Of a stretch of 63,184 nt of DNA, positions 9,118-17,380 are shown in pieces. This DNA comes from Nocardia araoensis NBRC 100135 (GTDB lineage: Bacteria > Actinomycetota > Actinomycetes > Mycobacteriales > Mycobacteriaceae): contig NZ_BAFR01000033.1 of NCBI RefSeq assembly GCF_000308435.1, positions 1 to 63,184 on the forward strand. Direction: 5' to 3'. A program made the translations under genes and the position numbers. Under the pieces are notes generated by a model. That model made no database searches. It saw only the letters and a program-made list of their open reading frames with translations, and was not told the DNA's origin. Position 1 is the stretch's first letter; the number at the start of each line of letters is the position of its first letter.

Positions 9118-10065
9118 TTGCTGCCGCATCAACTGCAATACGCGCACAGCAAGTTCCGATCGATGGTGGAGACCAGTTCGGGCAACGAGTTCGAGAAGCT
9201 GTTCCACCAGCTCATGGAGTATCGGTACAGCGACTACGTGCCGATTCGAACTCATGGCAATCTCGGCGACCTCGGCGGAGACGGTCTACGTACGAAGAGC
9301 CGGACGCTCTATGCATGCTATGCGCCGGAGATATTCGAGGTGTCCAGGGTCCAGCGCAAGTTTCGCGGTGACGTCGAAAGTGCGATCACCAAACGGTCGG
9401 AGCAGTTCACGACCTTCGTGTTCGTCCACAACGACCAACGCGGCATCCACCCGGTGATTTCTGGAGAACTCGTGACGGTCGGGGATGACCACCCCGACAA
9501 GGTATTCGAGCAGATGGGTCCGCGGAAACTCTGGAACGAGGCCATGCGTCTCGCCCGTGTCGAACTGGAGGATCTCCTCGGTGCTCCCATACCGGTGGAG
9601 CACGTCGTCTACAGCATCGGAATGGCGGAGATCGAGCCGCTCCTCAAGCATCTGGCGGAACACCGGGATCACCATGCTGCGGTCGAGCCCATCCCCCTGC
9701 CAACGACATATAAGGTCGATTACAACCGGCTCTCGGTCTTTGCTCGGGACAGGCTTCAGGCAGGCCGGCGTTATGCGCACCTCATCGAAGCGTATTACCG
9801 CAACGTGCTCGACCTCAGGGAACGTGACGAAGTGGCAGCCGATTTCCGTGAGTATTACCGGCGCATGCGTCGCCAGCACGGAGATGACACGGACGAGATT
9901 TTTTGGGAAATGCAGTGTTATGTTCTGGGGCAGGCCGCCCCCAGGTGGGATCGTGATGATGCGGCCAAGGCGGTGCTTGCCTACTTCTTTGACGAATGCG
10001 ACATCTTCGAAGTGCCGCCTCCTGGATGGCAGCCAACCAAGGTGAAGCAGGGAGGGATGGCATGA
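9118..10065 (+). CDS. ABC-three component (ABC-3C) system effector with nuclease-like N-terminus
   Basis: A 315-residue protein starting at TTG 9118, chosen because AGGGGG lies 7 bases upstream. The N-terminal third looks like a PD-(D/E)XK restriction-type domain: a helix SGNEFEKLFHQLMEYRY (about residues 20-36), then HGNLGDLGGDGLRTKS (about 43-58) and LYACYAPE, echoing the GxxGDxGxDG…Q/C-Y-x-P pattern of Mrr-like and ABC-3C effector nucleases. The classical ExK is not clear, so activity is uncertain. The helical remainder, ending in a tryptophan- and aspartate-rich stretch, fits the ABC-3C C-terminal domain that couples effectors to the ATPase. It overlaps the next gene by four bases (ATGA). 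Predicted role: DNA-targeting arm of an anti-phage or anti-plasmid conflict system. Confidence 0.72.
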   Translation: MLPHQLQYAHSKFRSMVETSSGNEFEKLFHQLMEYRYSDYVPIRTHGNLGDLGGDGLRTKSRTLYACYAPEIFEVSRVQRKFRGDVESAITKRSEQFTTFVFVHNDQRGIHPVISGELVTVGDDHPDKVFEQMGPRKLWNEAMRLARVELEDLLGAPIPVEHVVYSIGMAEIEPLLKHLAEHRDHHAAVEPIPLPTTYKVDYNRLSVFARDRLQAGRRYAHLIEAYYRNVLDLRERDEVAADFREYYRRMRRQHGDDTDEIFWEMQCYVLGQAAPRWDRDDAAKAVLAYFFDECDIFEVPPPGWQPTKVKQGGMA

Positions 10066-10328
10066 TCACACCGACCAAGGGCATTGCACCTGACCGTGCT
10101 CTTCTCGCCGTCGGCGCCCAGATCGCGATGCAACTGGATCGGCCGCTCACGGTCAGCCAGACCTGGTTGCGGCTGCGCGAGTGGCGTCGACAAAACGGTC
10201 ATTCGGCTCCGCTGTCGTTTGGCTGGTTCGTCCTGGCATTGGACGTCCTGCACGCACTTGGCTCGATAGATCTGGACGATGACCTGATCACGAGGAGGGC
10301 CGCCCATGCTGCGCAGGCTGAGCGCTGA
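10062..10328 (+). CDS. ABC-3C system middle component (MC6-like)
   Basis: An 88-residue protein placed between the effector and the ATPase, exactly where ABC-three component systems carry their middle component. The opening ITPTKGIAPDRALLAVGAQI, a central helix-turn-helix-like stretch (VSQTWLRLREWRR) and FGWFVLALDVLHALGSIDL resemble the small winged-helix middle components of the MC6 type. ATG 10062 overlaps the effector stop, and the 3' end overlaps the ATPase start by 23 bases, so all three are translationally coupled. Function is inferred: an adaptor linking ATPase and effector. Confidence 0.68.
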   Translation: MITPTKGIAPDRALLAVGAQIAMQLDRPLTVSQTWLRLREWRRQNGHSAPLSFGWFVLALDVLHALGSIDLDDDLITRRAAHAAQAER

Positions 10329-12129
10329 CGACGAGCGGTTCAAGACGGTTGTCTTCAAGGCGGGGCTCAACCTGCTGGTAGCGGAGAAGACCGCGACCTC
10401 ACGATCAACCGACAGTCGTAACGGCGCAGGCAAGTCCAGCATGATAGAGCTGCTGCACTTCCTGTTGGGTGCACGTGCTGACAATAAGCACTTGGCCGCT
10501 CGAAGAGAACTTCGTCGAACTACTTTCACCCTTGCCCTGGACTGGCCGGACATGAGGGAACAGCTACGAGTCAGTCGAACCGGTAGAGACGCTGGGAAAG
10601 TCACACTCTTTCCTGCTTTGCGCGCGCAGACTCTTGCACTCGAATCGGGAAACACTCCAGCATCACCTGAACTCGCGCTGCCGCTTTCCGTCGAACAGGT
10701 TGCGCCGACCCGGATCGAGACCGCAGAGCAGCAGATGGTGTCGCTCGCTGAGTGGCAGACGCTCATTGAACAGAAGCTGTTCGGACTCAGCGGCGAGCAT
10801 CCGGGTGTCAGCGGACGGGCATTGCTGGCGTTTCTCATCCGCAGGGTAGGCGACCACGGGTTCAACGAAGCGGTACGCAGCTTCTCGCGTCAGCCCGAGG
10901 CCAAGGCCACGCCCAATCTTGCGTATCTCCTCGGGCTCGATTCCACCCTCGCCGCGCGCTACCAGGACATCGCGGCAAAGAAGGCCACCCGTGACCAATT
11001 GAGGAAAGCGGTGAACGACCCGGTTTGGGGACAAGTGGTCGGTAAGCCCGCCGATCTCCGCGGCGAAATCGCCGTTCAGAATAAGAAGATCAGTGATCTT
11101 CGACGGCATTTGCAGTCGTTCCGGGTGGTGCCGCAGTACGAGGAGCTCAAGGAACGCGCTGATGAACTGACGCGCCGCATCCGGGACCTCGGCACACAGG
11201 ACGTCATTGATCGGAGGAACCTCGATCACCTCGAACAAGCTGTCGAAGAATCGGTAGATCCCGAAGTTCGCTACCTCGAACAGGTCTACCAGGAGCTCGG
11301 CGTCACCCTGCCTGGCCAGGCGCTGCGCCGATTCGACGAGGTCCGAGCCTTCCATGCCGCAGTTGTCCGGAATCGGCGCACTTATCTCGAAAGCGAGATA
11401 GCGGCAACTCGAAAGGCGCTGGCGGCCCGTAAGGCAGAACGTGCTCGTCTGGACGAGGAACAGAGCAGGATCCTGGCGGAGTTGAGCGAAGGCGGTGCCT
11501 TAGAGGTTCTCACCACGCTGCAGAAGGCCTTGGCTCAGGAAGAAGCAAAACTCGGGGCGCTGCAGCACCGTCTGAAGTCGGCCGAGACAGTGGAGGCAAG
11601 CAGCAGGGAGATCGAGGCGTCTCGGGTAGCGCTTCGGGAGGAAGTCGCTGTCGACCTGGAAGAACGTCAACAACAGATCAACCGGGCGACTGAACTCTTC
11701 CACGAATTGGCCAGCAGGCTCTACGGTCGTGACAGGACCGCCTATCTTTCGGTCGAAGCCGGACCAAGCAGCTTGAAGATCATGCCGAAAATCCATAGTG
11801 ATAACAGCCAGGGGATCAACAAGATGTCGATCTTCTGCTTCGACCTAACCATGGCAGCGATCGCCCACCGTGACGGCCGCGCGCCAGACTTTCTGGTGCA
11901 CGATAGTCACATCTTCGACGGGGTGGACGACCGGCAACTCAGCAGAGCGCTCGAGGCCGCGGCCGACCTCACCGAAGCGGAGGGCATGCAATACATTGCG
12001 ACGATCAATGAGGACGATCTATCGAAGGCCCGGAACCTCGGCTTCGATCCAGAGCCGTTCATCATTCAGCCCCGATTGACCGACGCTTACGGCGGTGGCG
12101 GACTGTTCGGATTCCGATTCGAACGTTGA
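10306..12129 (+). CDS. ABC-3C system ATPase, DUF2326 (SMC/RecN-like)
   Basis: A 607-residue SMC-like ATPase. Walker A is GAGKSS, at about residues 42-47 in SRNGAGKSSMIELLHFLLG. A long coiled coil runs from about residue 225 to 460 (ERADELTRRIRDL; KALAARKAERARLDEEQ). The C-terminal head carries a Walker-B-like FLVHDS with aspartate and a following IFDGVD at about residue 530, the DUF2326 hallmark. ATG 10306 has GAGGAGGG upstream at 10292-10298. This is the motor or sensor of the ABC-3C system. Base composition is somewhat less GC-rich than the ribosomal neighbours, consistent with a mobile defence cassette. Confidence 0.82.
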   Translation: MLRRLSADDERFKTVVFKAGLNLLVAEKTATSRSTDSRNGAGKSSMIELLHFLLGARADNKHLAARRELRRTTFTLALDWPDMREQLRVSRTGRDAGKVTLFPALRAQTLALESGNTPASPELALPLSVEQVAPTRIETAEQQMVSLAEWQTLIEQKLFGLSGEHPGVSGRALLAFLIRRVGDHGFNEAVRSFSRQPEAKATPNLAYLLGLDSTLAARYQDIAAKKATRDQLRKAVNDPVWGQVVGKPADLRGEIAVQNKKISDLRRHLQSFRVVPQYEELKERADELTRRIRDLGTQDVIDRRNLDHLEQAVEESVDPEVRYLEQVYQELGVTLPGQALRRFDEVRAFHAAVVRNRRTYLESEIAATRKALAARKAERARLDEEQSRILAELSEGGALEVLTTLQKALAQEEAKLGALQHRLKSAETVEASSREIEASRVALREEVAVDLEERQQQINRATELFHELASRLYGRDRTAYLSVEAGPSSLKIMPKIHSDNSQGINKMSIFCFDLTMAAIAHRDGRAPDFLVHDSHIFDGVDDRQLSRALEAAADLTEAEGMQYIATINEDDLSKARNLGFDPEPFIIQPRLTDAYGGGGLFGFRFER

Positions 12130-12210
12130 GCCAAGGAGTGTGAAACGTCGGAGTTGGGGTGGACGCGCTTGCCGCGCGTCTGCTGCCTCGTAGGTTGTGC
12201 ATGTAAGTCG

Positions 12211-12239
12211 GGTGAGGGCGGGCTGGTGCCGCCCTCACC
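12211..12239 (+). terminator. Terminator of the ABC-3C operon
   Basis: A perfect 11-bp stem GGTGAGGGCGG (12211-12221) with CCGCCCTCACC (12229-12239) and a 7-nt loop, 81 bp after the DUF2326 stop. The remaining sequence to 12366 shows no gene. Confidence 0.8.
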
Positions 12240-12366
12240 TGTGTGGAATCAATTGACTGAGGCAGCGATGTGGATTGTGGCTGGATAACGGACGGTCAGT
12301 TCGTCGAATCGTGTAGCTGCGGCCGGTTCTGTTCGAGCTGGTTCGATGCCGCGCTCGACTGTGTGG

Positions 12367-13071
12367 TCAGGCCGAAACCCGGTCGGCGGCGAGGAATTCG
12401 TCGACGAAGCCCAGCGCCCGGTTCTCCAACTCCGCGTAGTGCGCTTCGCGCGCCGCGCCGGTGAGGGCTTCGTCGAGTAGCAGGTTGCCCGCGGCATCCA
12501 GGCGCTGCCGCTTCTCTTCCGCGCCGGGCAACAATCCCACCGATGACTGCGCGAGCCCGCAGTAGTAGGCGATGCCGTCGTCGAGTTGCGCGCTGAGCGC
12601 ATCCTGCATCGGTCCGACGAGCGGGTCGTCGTCTGCCACGCCCGCCAGGCCCAGCCACAGCATCCGCTTGCCCGCGAGCCGGGGTTTGCTGCGGCCGTAG
12701 GCGAATCCGTAGTTCCACACCCGATCGATCCAGCCCTTCAGAATCGCCGGGACCTGCATCCAATACACCGGGAACACTGCGACGATCACATCGGCGCCGA
12801 GGATGCGCCGCATATGGCTCTCGACCTCGGGGGAGTAGGTCTTCTCCCGGTTGCCCCATTCCGGGAGGTCGGCGGCGGTCATCCGGGGATCGAAGTTCTC
12901 GGCGTGCAGGTCGAGCAGATCGATCCGGTAGTCGGCCGCGGTGAGCCGCCGGATGGCCAGTTCGGCGATATGGGCGGTCAGCGAATCGGGCCGGGGATGG
13001 GCGACGACGACCAGCGCGGTGCGGGTGATCGCGGTGTCCACGGTCGGGTTGTGCGGCAAGGTGGCCTCCAC
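12367..13071 (-). CDS. NAD(P)H-dependent quinone reductase-like flavoprotein (MdaB/KefF family)
   Basis: About 234 residues with the flavodoxin-like fold of NAD(P)H:quinone oxidoreductases. The FMN/FAD-binding start is RTALVVVAHPRPDSLTAHIA. The family signature VFPVYWMQVPAILKGWIDRVW followed by NYGFAYG lies mid-protein. It would reduce quinones or related electrophiles in the cytosol using NAD(P)H. The start is uncertain: GTG 13071 is preferred, with GTG 13041 possible, and neither has a good ribosome site. It diverges from an AraC regulator 120 bp away, the usual arrangement for regulation by that protein. Any larger upstream extension overlaps the regulator and is unlikely. Confidence 0.82.
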   Translation of the reverse strand: MEATLPHNPTVDTAITRTALVVVAHPRPDSLTAHIAELAIRRLTAADYRIDLLDLHAENFDPRMTAADLPEWGNREKTYSPEVESHMRRILGADVIVAVFPVYWMQVPAILKGWIDRVWNYGFAYGRSKPRLAGKRMLWLGLAGVADDDPLVGPMQDALSAQLDDGIAYYCGLAQSSVGLLPGAEEKRQRLDAAGNLLLDEALTGAAREAHYAELENRALGFVDEFLAADRVSA

Positions 13072-13191
13072 TGTTGGTCCGGAGTTTCGGACGATCGGTT
13101 GTTCGGTCCGGTTTCCATTCCATACCTCGAGCAGTGGACGATCTATGGGTGAAGATCTACGTCTGATAGGAGTTCGTCTACTCTCGATGGT

Positions 13192-14130
13192 GTGGACCCT
13201 CTGAGCAAACTGCTGGGCGGTATACGCGCCGAGGGCGCCGTGCTCACCACCGCGGTGCTGGAAGCACCGTGGAGCATCCGGTTCGCCGACGAGGCGCCGC
13301 TGACCATGGTCACCGTGCTGCGCGGTGCTGGGACACTGCTGCTTCCGAGCGGTCTCGAACGCCGGATCACCATGGGAGACACCGCGATCGTGCGCGGCCC
13401 GCAACCGTTCGTTCTCGTCGACCGCGCCGACACCGTCGACCTGCCGCACGAGGAATACGAGGTCGCCTGCTTCGCGCCGGACGCGAAATGCGATCCCGCG
13501 CTCGATCGCGGTCGCTGGGAGAACGACCTCACCGGTGAGACCGCTCTGATCGTCGGCGCCTATCGGGCTTCCGGCCGACGCCACGAACGTCTGCTGCGTG
13601 CTCTACCGCCCGTCCTGGTGGTGACCGACGACGTGGAGGTGTGCGCGTGGATGGAGTCGATCGCCGCCGATGCCGCCCGGCGTCCGGCCGGAGCGCAGGC
13701 GATGATGGACCGGCTGCTCGACTGGGCGCTGGTCTGCACGCTGCGCGACTGGTTCGATGAACTGGACGCTGACGCGCCGGGGTGGTATCGAGGGCCGGCC
13801 GATCCGGTGGTCGGGCCGGCGTTGGAGGCCATGCACGGAAAGCCCTCAGCCGGTTGGACGGTCGCGTCGCTGGCCGCCGAGGCGGGGGTATCCCGGGCGC
13901 TGTTCGCACGGCGGTTCTCCGAGGTCATGGGCCAGTCGCCCCTGGCGTACCTCACCGAATGCCGGATGGATGAGGCGGAGGAACTACTGGCTGACCGGAG
14001 TCTCACCGTGGCGCAGGTGGCGAAGGCCGTCGGCTATGCGGACGCTTTCGGTTTCAGCGCGGCGTTCAAGCGACTTCGAGGTATCCGCCCCACTGATTTC
14101 CGCGCTGCCACCACCGGTCTCGGAGCGTGA
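13192..14130 (+). CDS. AraC family transcriptional regulator with cupin N-terminus
   Basis: A 312-residue one-component regulator. The N-terminal cupin-type sensor (EAPWSIRFADEAPLTMVTVLRG, then GDTAIVRGPQPFVLVD) matches the AraC_binding_2/cupin_6 class that often controls oxidoreductases. The C-terminal AraC DNA-binding domain contains both helix-turn-helix units: WTVASLAAEAGVSRALFARRF at about residue 222, then LTVAQVAKAVGYADAFGFSAA with the family's FKRLRGIRPTDFR end. It starts at GTG 13192, with AGGAG 19 bases upstream. It diverges from the quinone reductase gene and most likely controls it and perhaps itself from the 120-bp shared gap. Confidence 0.88.
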   Translation: MDPLSKLLGGIRAEGAVLTTAVLEAPWSIRFADEAPLTMVTVLRGAGTLLLPSGLERRITMGDTAIVRGPQPFVLVDRADTVDLPHEEYEVACFAPDAKCDPALDRGRWENDLTGETALIVGAYRASGRRHERLLRALPPVLVVTDDVEVCAWMESIAADAARRPAGAQAMMDRLLDWALVCTLRDWFDELDADAPGWYRGPADPVVGPALEAMHGKPSAGWTVASLAAEAGVSRALFARRFSEVMGQSPLAYLTECRMDEAEELLADRSLTVAQVAKAVGYADAFGFSAAFKRLRGIRPTDFRAATTGLGA

Positions 14131-14195
14131 ACCGGTTCCGCCGCTTCGAGACCGACTCCAGCGCGTTCTCGATCGGCAGAGCCGAGTGAAGACTT

Positions 14196-14321
14196 CCGAC
14201 GTCGTCGATGCAGAGGTGGCGATCACCTGTCTCGATTCGGAGGCGGTGGCGCTGGTCGAGACGGAAGCGCTTGGAGCACGTGGTGCTCGGCGACATCAGC
14301 TTCGCCGACCTGGTTCGGTAG
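14196..14321 (+). pseudogene. Chimeric gene relic: Fic fragment joined to Uma2 3' end
   Basis: Bases 14196-14270 closely match an internal part of the Fic gene at 18262-18336: DVVDAEVAITCLDSEAVALVETEA against DVVDAEVAITRLDTEAVALVETEA. They run straight into 14271-14321, which matches the last 16 codons and stop of the Uma2 gene at 8192 (LEHVVLGDISFADL, then VR and TAG). The two pieces are in different frames, so no product is likely. The rest of 14131-14378 has no recognisable gene. Both parent genes are present intact in the same island, which makes this a clear recombination scar. Confidence 0.8.
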
Positions 14322-14378
14322 TCGCTGGCTCGGCCACCCCGCCGACACCGAAAGCACCGGTCAGGGGTCGCACCGGCC

Positions 14379-15197
14379 TCATGCCTTGATGAAATCGAGG
14401 ATGTCGGCATTGAGCTGCGTGGCGTGCGAGATCATGATGCCGTGTCCGGTCGCCGGGTATTCCTTGTAGGTGTTGCTGGGAATCAGATCCTTGATCACCC
14501 GACCGCAGAGGTCGATGGGAGCCGAGGCGTCGGCGTCACCATGGATGACCAGCGTGGGCACGGTGAGTGCGCGCAACTCGTCGCGGAAGTCGGCGTGGTA
14601 GATCGTATTCATGATCTCGTCCGCGGCGAGAAGTGAACAGTCCATGCACTTCTGCACCATCCACGCGATCCGCGCCGAAGACACCTGGTTGCCCAGATGC
14701 GTCGCGAAGAATGCCTGCGCGTTCTGTTCCATCCACAGCGGCCGATCCGCGGCGCGAGCCGCGCCCACCGCATCGAAGACCGCCTTCGGCACGCCGTTCG
14801 GATTGTCCTCGGCCTGTGCGAAATACGGCATCGTCACCGATACCAGCGCGACCCGGCTGATCCGATCGCTGCCGTACCGGGTCAGATACCGGACGATCTC
14901 ACCGCCCGCCATCGAATGCGCGACCACGGTGACTTCGCGCAGATCGAGATGGTCCAGGAATGCGGCCAGATCCACGGCCAGCGTGTCGTAGTCGTACCCG
15001 TGCCCGACCCAGTCCGACTTGCCGTGCCCACGCCGGTCATACGACAGGCACCGCAGGCCCTGCTTGGACAGCGGCAGCATTTGCAGCTCCCACGAAGTGC
15101 TGCTCAACCAGCCACCGGCCAGGAAGAGCACCGGCTGTCCGGAACCCCAGTCCTGGTAGTGCAGGGTGGTGCCGTCGTGCGATTCGAAGTAGGGCAT
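14379..15197 (-). CDS. Alpha/beta hydrolase (non-haem chloroperoxidase/esterase-like)
   Basis: A 272-residue alpha/beta-hydrolase fold enzyme. The start MPYFESHDGTTLHYQDWG and the oxyanion region VLFLAGGWLSSTSWE resemble bacterial perhydrolase-type esterases. The nucleophile elbow is VVAHSMAGGEIVRYL (serine at about residue 93). The acid is probably in TLVIHGDADASAPID and the histidine in ATGHGIMISH. ATG 15197 is chosen because GGAG lies 8 bases upstream; a TTG at 15209 would overlap that site. It is transcribed away from the type VII secretion module. Substrate unknown; the elbow has alanine where many relatives have glycine (HSMAG against HSMGG). Confidence 0.85.
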   Translation of the reverse strand: MPYFESHDGTTLHYQDWGSGQPVLFLAGGWLSSTSWELQMLPLSKQGLRCLSYDRRGHGKSDWVGHGYDYDTLAVDLAAFLDHLDLREVTVVAHSMAGGEIVRYLTRYGSDRISRVALVSVTMPYFAQAEDNPNGVPKAVFDAVGAARAADRPLWMEQNAQAFFATHLGNQVSSARIAWMVQKCMDCSLLAADEIMNTIYHADFRDELRALTVPTLVIHGDADASAPIDLCGRVIKDLIPSNTYKEYPATGHGIMISHATQLNADILDFIKA

Positions 15198-15293
15198 CGT
15201 TTTCTCCAATCCTCGGATACCGCATCATCATCTCGGGCTCTGATAATGAAGTCGATTACCTCTCGGGTAAGAGTCGTGCGATACCTGAATCTG

Positions 15294-15334
15294 GAGCGAG
15301 GGCACCGACTCCTACGAGTCCCGTGCCCTCGCTC
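15294..15334. repeat. Second copy of the rpsN terminator hairpin
   Basis: GAGCGAGGGCACCGACT, loop CCTACG, then AGTCCCGTGCCCTCGCTC. It differs from 8112-8151 by one substitution and one inserted C, which turn the perfect stem into a slightly bulged one. It lies between divergent genes (15197 minus, 15478 plus), where a terminator has no gene to end. With 8112 it forms direct repeats bounding about 7.2 kb. Confidence 0.8.
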
Positions 15335-15477
15335 GAGTTCGGGGCAGTGGTTGTTCGGTGTTCCGCTTCCGGGTGGGGGCCGTTCTCGCGTTCAGTCCTG
15401 TCGGGCAACGCTTTTCCCGTTGCCATGCTCGGAGTACTTTGTCGGTGGGACTGTTCGGTGGGAGAGGGGGCAGAGGG

Positions 15478-15792
15478 TTGGTCGGGGAGCAGCCATCGCT
15501 GTCGGTCGATGCCGATGCAGTCAAAGCTCTGGGGCGCTTGGCATTCGATGTCGCCACTCAGTGCCGGGACGGGTATTCGGCCTTGGAGACCGATGTCCGG
15601 GACATGCTGGAGAGCTGGACCGGTAGCAACGCCGGCGCTTTCGCGGCCGGATGGGAAGAGTTCCATCAAGGGGCGGTGCAGGTCTGGGATGCGCTGTTCG
15701 AGTTGGCGGAGAAGCTGGGAATCACCGCGGACACCGTGCGCGGCGCCGATCAATTATTCGCGGCGGGCGTCAGCTCGCTCGATCTGCCCTGA
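15478..15792 (+). CDS. EspC/WXG100-like type VII secretion partner
   Basis: A small (about 104 residues) all-alpha protein opening with a beta-like SLSVDADAVKALGRLAFDVA, then MLESWTGSNAGAFAAGWEEF: a W-T-G turn between two amphipathic helices, as in WXG100 and ESX-1 EspC-type substrates. TTG 15478 is preferred because purine-rich GGAGAGGGGGCAGAGGG lies upstream; GTG 15445 is an alternative. It is the first of four tightly packed genes ending in a toxin and its immunity candidate, and is likely a co-secreted chaperone-like partner of the toxin. Confidence 0.7.
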   Translation: MVGEQPSLSVDADAVKALGRLAFDVATQCRDGYSALETDVRDMLESWTGSNAGAFAAGWEEFHQGAVQVWDALFELAEKLGITADTVRGADQLFAAGVSSLDLP

Positions 15793-15803
15793 GGGGGGCC
15801 CGT

Positions 15804-16103
15804 ATGTCCGATGAACAGGCGTTCTCGGTCGATCTCGACAAGCTCGAAAACTTGGCCGCCCGAATTCGCGGCTTCGCGGGGTTGCTGTCCGATCAGCTGA
15901 CGGCGATCGACCAGAAAGTCAAGGAAGTCGACGCCACGTCGGCCGGTGCGGCGATGGCGGCCTACCGTGAGGCGCACGACGAGTGGTTGGCGGGAGCCAC
16001 CGACATCGCCGAAGGGCTCACCGCTTTGGAGAAGGCCGTGAAGCTCGCCCACGACGGCTATACCGGCGCTGTTGCCGAGGGATTGAGGATCCTCGGGGTA
16101 TGA
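15804..16103 (+). CDS. WXG100-like type VII secretion protein
   Basis: A 99-residue helical hairpin protein. Helix 1 runs through LENLAARIRGFAGLLSDQLTAI. The turn region contains EWLAG in place of a strict W-x-G, and helix 2 carries ALEKAVKLAHDGYTGAV. Size and helix pattern fit the WXG100 superfamily secreted as heterodimers by type VII systems. It lies 11 bp after the EspC-like gene, and its stop overlaps the toxin start (ATGA). It probably pairs with the upstream protein or with the N-terminus of the toxin. Confidence 0.7.
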   Translation: MSDEQAFSVDLDKLENLAARIRGFAGLLSDQLTAIDQKVKEVDATSAGAAMAAYREAHDEWLAGATDIAEGLTALEKAVKLAHDGYTGAVAEGLRILGV

Positions 16104-17380
16104 CGGCTCTGGCTGTCGATCCGAAGGCGTACTACCAAGCGGCCACCAACTGCCTCGACGCGGCGTCCGCGCTGCGGGACAGCTTTCTGTACATCTTCGC
16201 GGAGCTGGCCGAATGTGGATCGATGGCGGGCGTGGACGAGAACGGCCAGGAGTGGGCACGCTCGTACAACACCTGCGCCTACGAAGCGGTGGGATTCTTC
16301 CAGGACGTCCACTCCACGCTGTACGCGTACGGCAGCGCCCTCAACGACATCGGCTTCACGCACGCGCAAGCCGACGCCACCATGAAGGGCGCACCGCAGC
16401 CGGACCGGCCGACGGACCCGGGAATGCCTGTGTTCGGCCCGTTCTCGGTCCCGGCTTCGGCTGGTGGCCCTGGTCAAGGGATCGTCGACAAGGGCATCAA
16501 TATCATCAGCCACATCGGCATGCCCGTTCCCGACGGTGACACCGGGAAACTCGCCAAGGCCGCCGACGCCTGGGATCGCCTCGGCACGATTTACCAGAAC
16601 ACGAACGCCCGCGACAAGATCACGATCGCGGCGAGCCTGTTCGACAGCGTCACCGCCGACGACGCGGGCCACATCCGAGACGACCTCAAATCCCTTGCGA
16701 GTTCGATCGATCAACTGCTGACCGCCTGCACGCAGATAAGCCAGTCCTGCCTCGCATACAAGGACGCGCTGACGGAACTCCGCAATGAGATCAAGGGCTT
16801 CTTGGATTCTCTCGTCCAAGAGCTCGCCATCGACGCCGCGATCACCGTGGGCCTGTCGCTGATCAGCTTCGGAGCGGGAGCGGTCACCGCCGCCAAGGCT
16901 CTGGACTCGGTGCGGAAATGGGCCGGGAAGATCAAAGACGGCATCATCGCCTGGCGTGCGCGCAAGGCCCTCCAGATCGCGGGGATCCGCCAGGAGGCGA
17001 AGGATGCCGCCGTCAAGGCCAGGAAAGTCGTCACCGACCTGCGCGATCGACTGCGGAAAAGGATTGACAACGTCGAGAAGGCGCCACCGAAGGTGGGCCC
17101 CAAGAATGCGGACGAAGTAAGGAACGAACTCGATGCCAGAACGACGCCCGGTAGAAATAAGCCGAATAGGCAATTGGACTCCGATGCTGAAATCAGGCAG
17201 CTGTACGAGGACTTGACCAGGGGCGCTGATACTCTGGATGTCGGTGGCTATCCCGGCAGGGGCGCTCGCTTGGAAGACGGTACAGAGATAAGAATCAGAG
17301 ACAAAAGCGAATCGGGTGGCGTTACTATCGACATCCTTTATCCGGGAAGTAAGAGGCCAGTAAAGGTGCATCTGCCATGA
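16100..17380 (+). CDS. Type VII-secreted polymorphic toxin
   Basis: A 426-residue protein. Residues 1-110 form a helical WXG/LXG-like region (DPKAYYQAATNCLDAASALRD; YNTCAYEAVGFFQDVHSTLY). A linker, a second helical region and a hydrophobic segment near residues 250-275 (AAITVGLSLISFGAGAVTAAK) follow. The last 80 residues change character: basic, less GC-rich, opening GRNKPNRQLDSDAEIRQLYEDL, then YPGRGARLEDGTEIRIRDKSESGGVTIDI, ending KRPVKVHLP. A DGT…R…SxSGGxTIDI tail resembles a recurrent C-terminal toxin tip of contact-dependent and LXG toxins, probably nucleic-acid-directed, but its activity is not established here. It overlaps the upstream WXG gene and the downstream immunity candidate by four bases each. 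Confidence 0.72.
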   Translation: MTALAVDPKAYYQAATNCLDAASALRDSFLYIFAELAECGSMAGVDENGQEWARSYNTCAYEAVGFFQDVHSTLYAYGSALNDIGFTHAQADATMKGAPQPDRPTDPGMPVFGPFSVPASAGGPGQGIVDKGINIISHIGMPVPDGDTGKLAKAADAWDRLGTIYQNTNARDKITIAASLFDSVTADDAGHIRDDLKSLASSIDQLLTACTQISQSCLAYKDALTELRNEIKGFLDSLVQELAIDAAITVGLSLISFGAGAVTAAKALDSVRKWAGKIKDGIIAWRARKALQIAGIRQEAKDAAVKARKVVTDLRDRLRKRIDNVEKAPPKVGPKNADEVRNELDARTTPGRNKPNRQLDSDAEIRQLYEDLTRGADTLDVGGYPGRGARLEDGTEIRIRDKSESGGVTIDILYPGSKRPVKVHLP

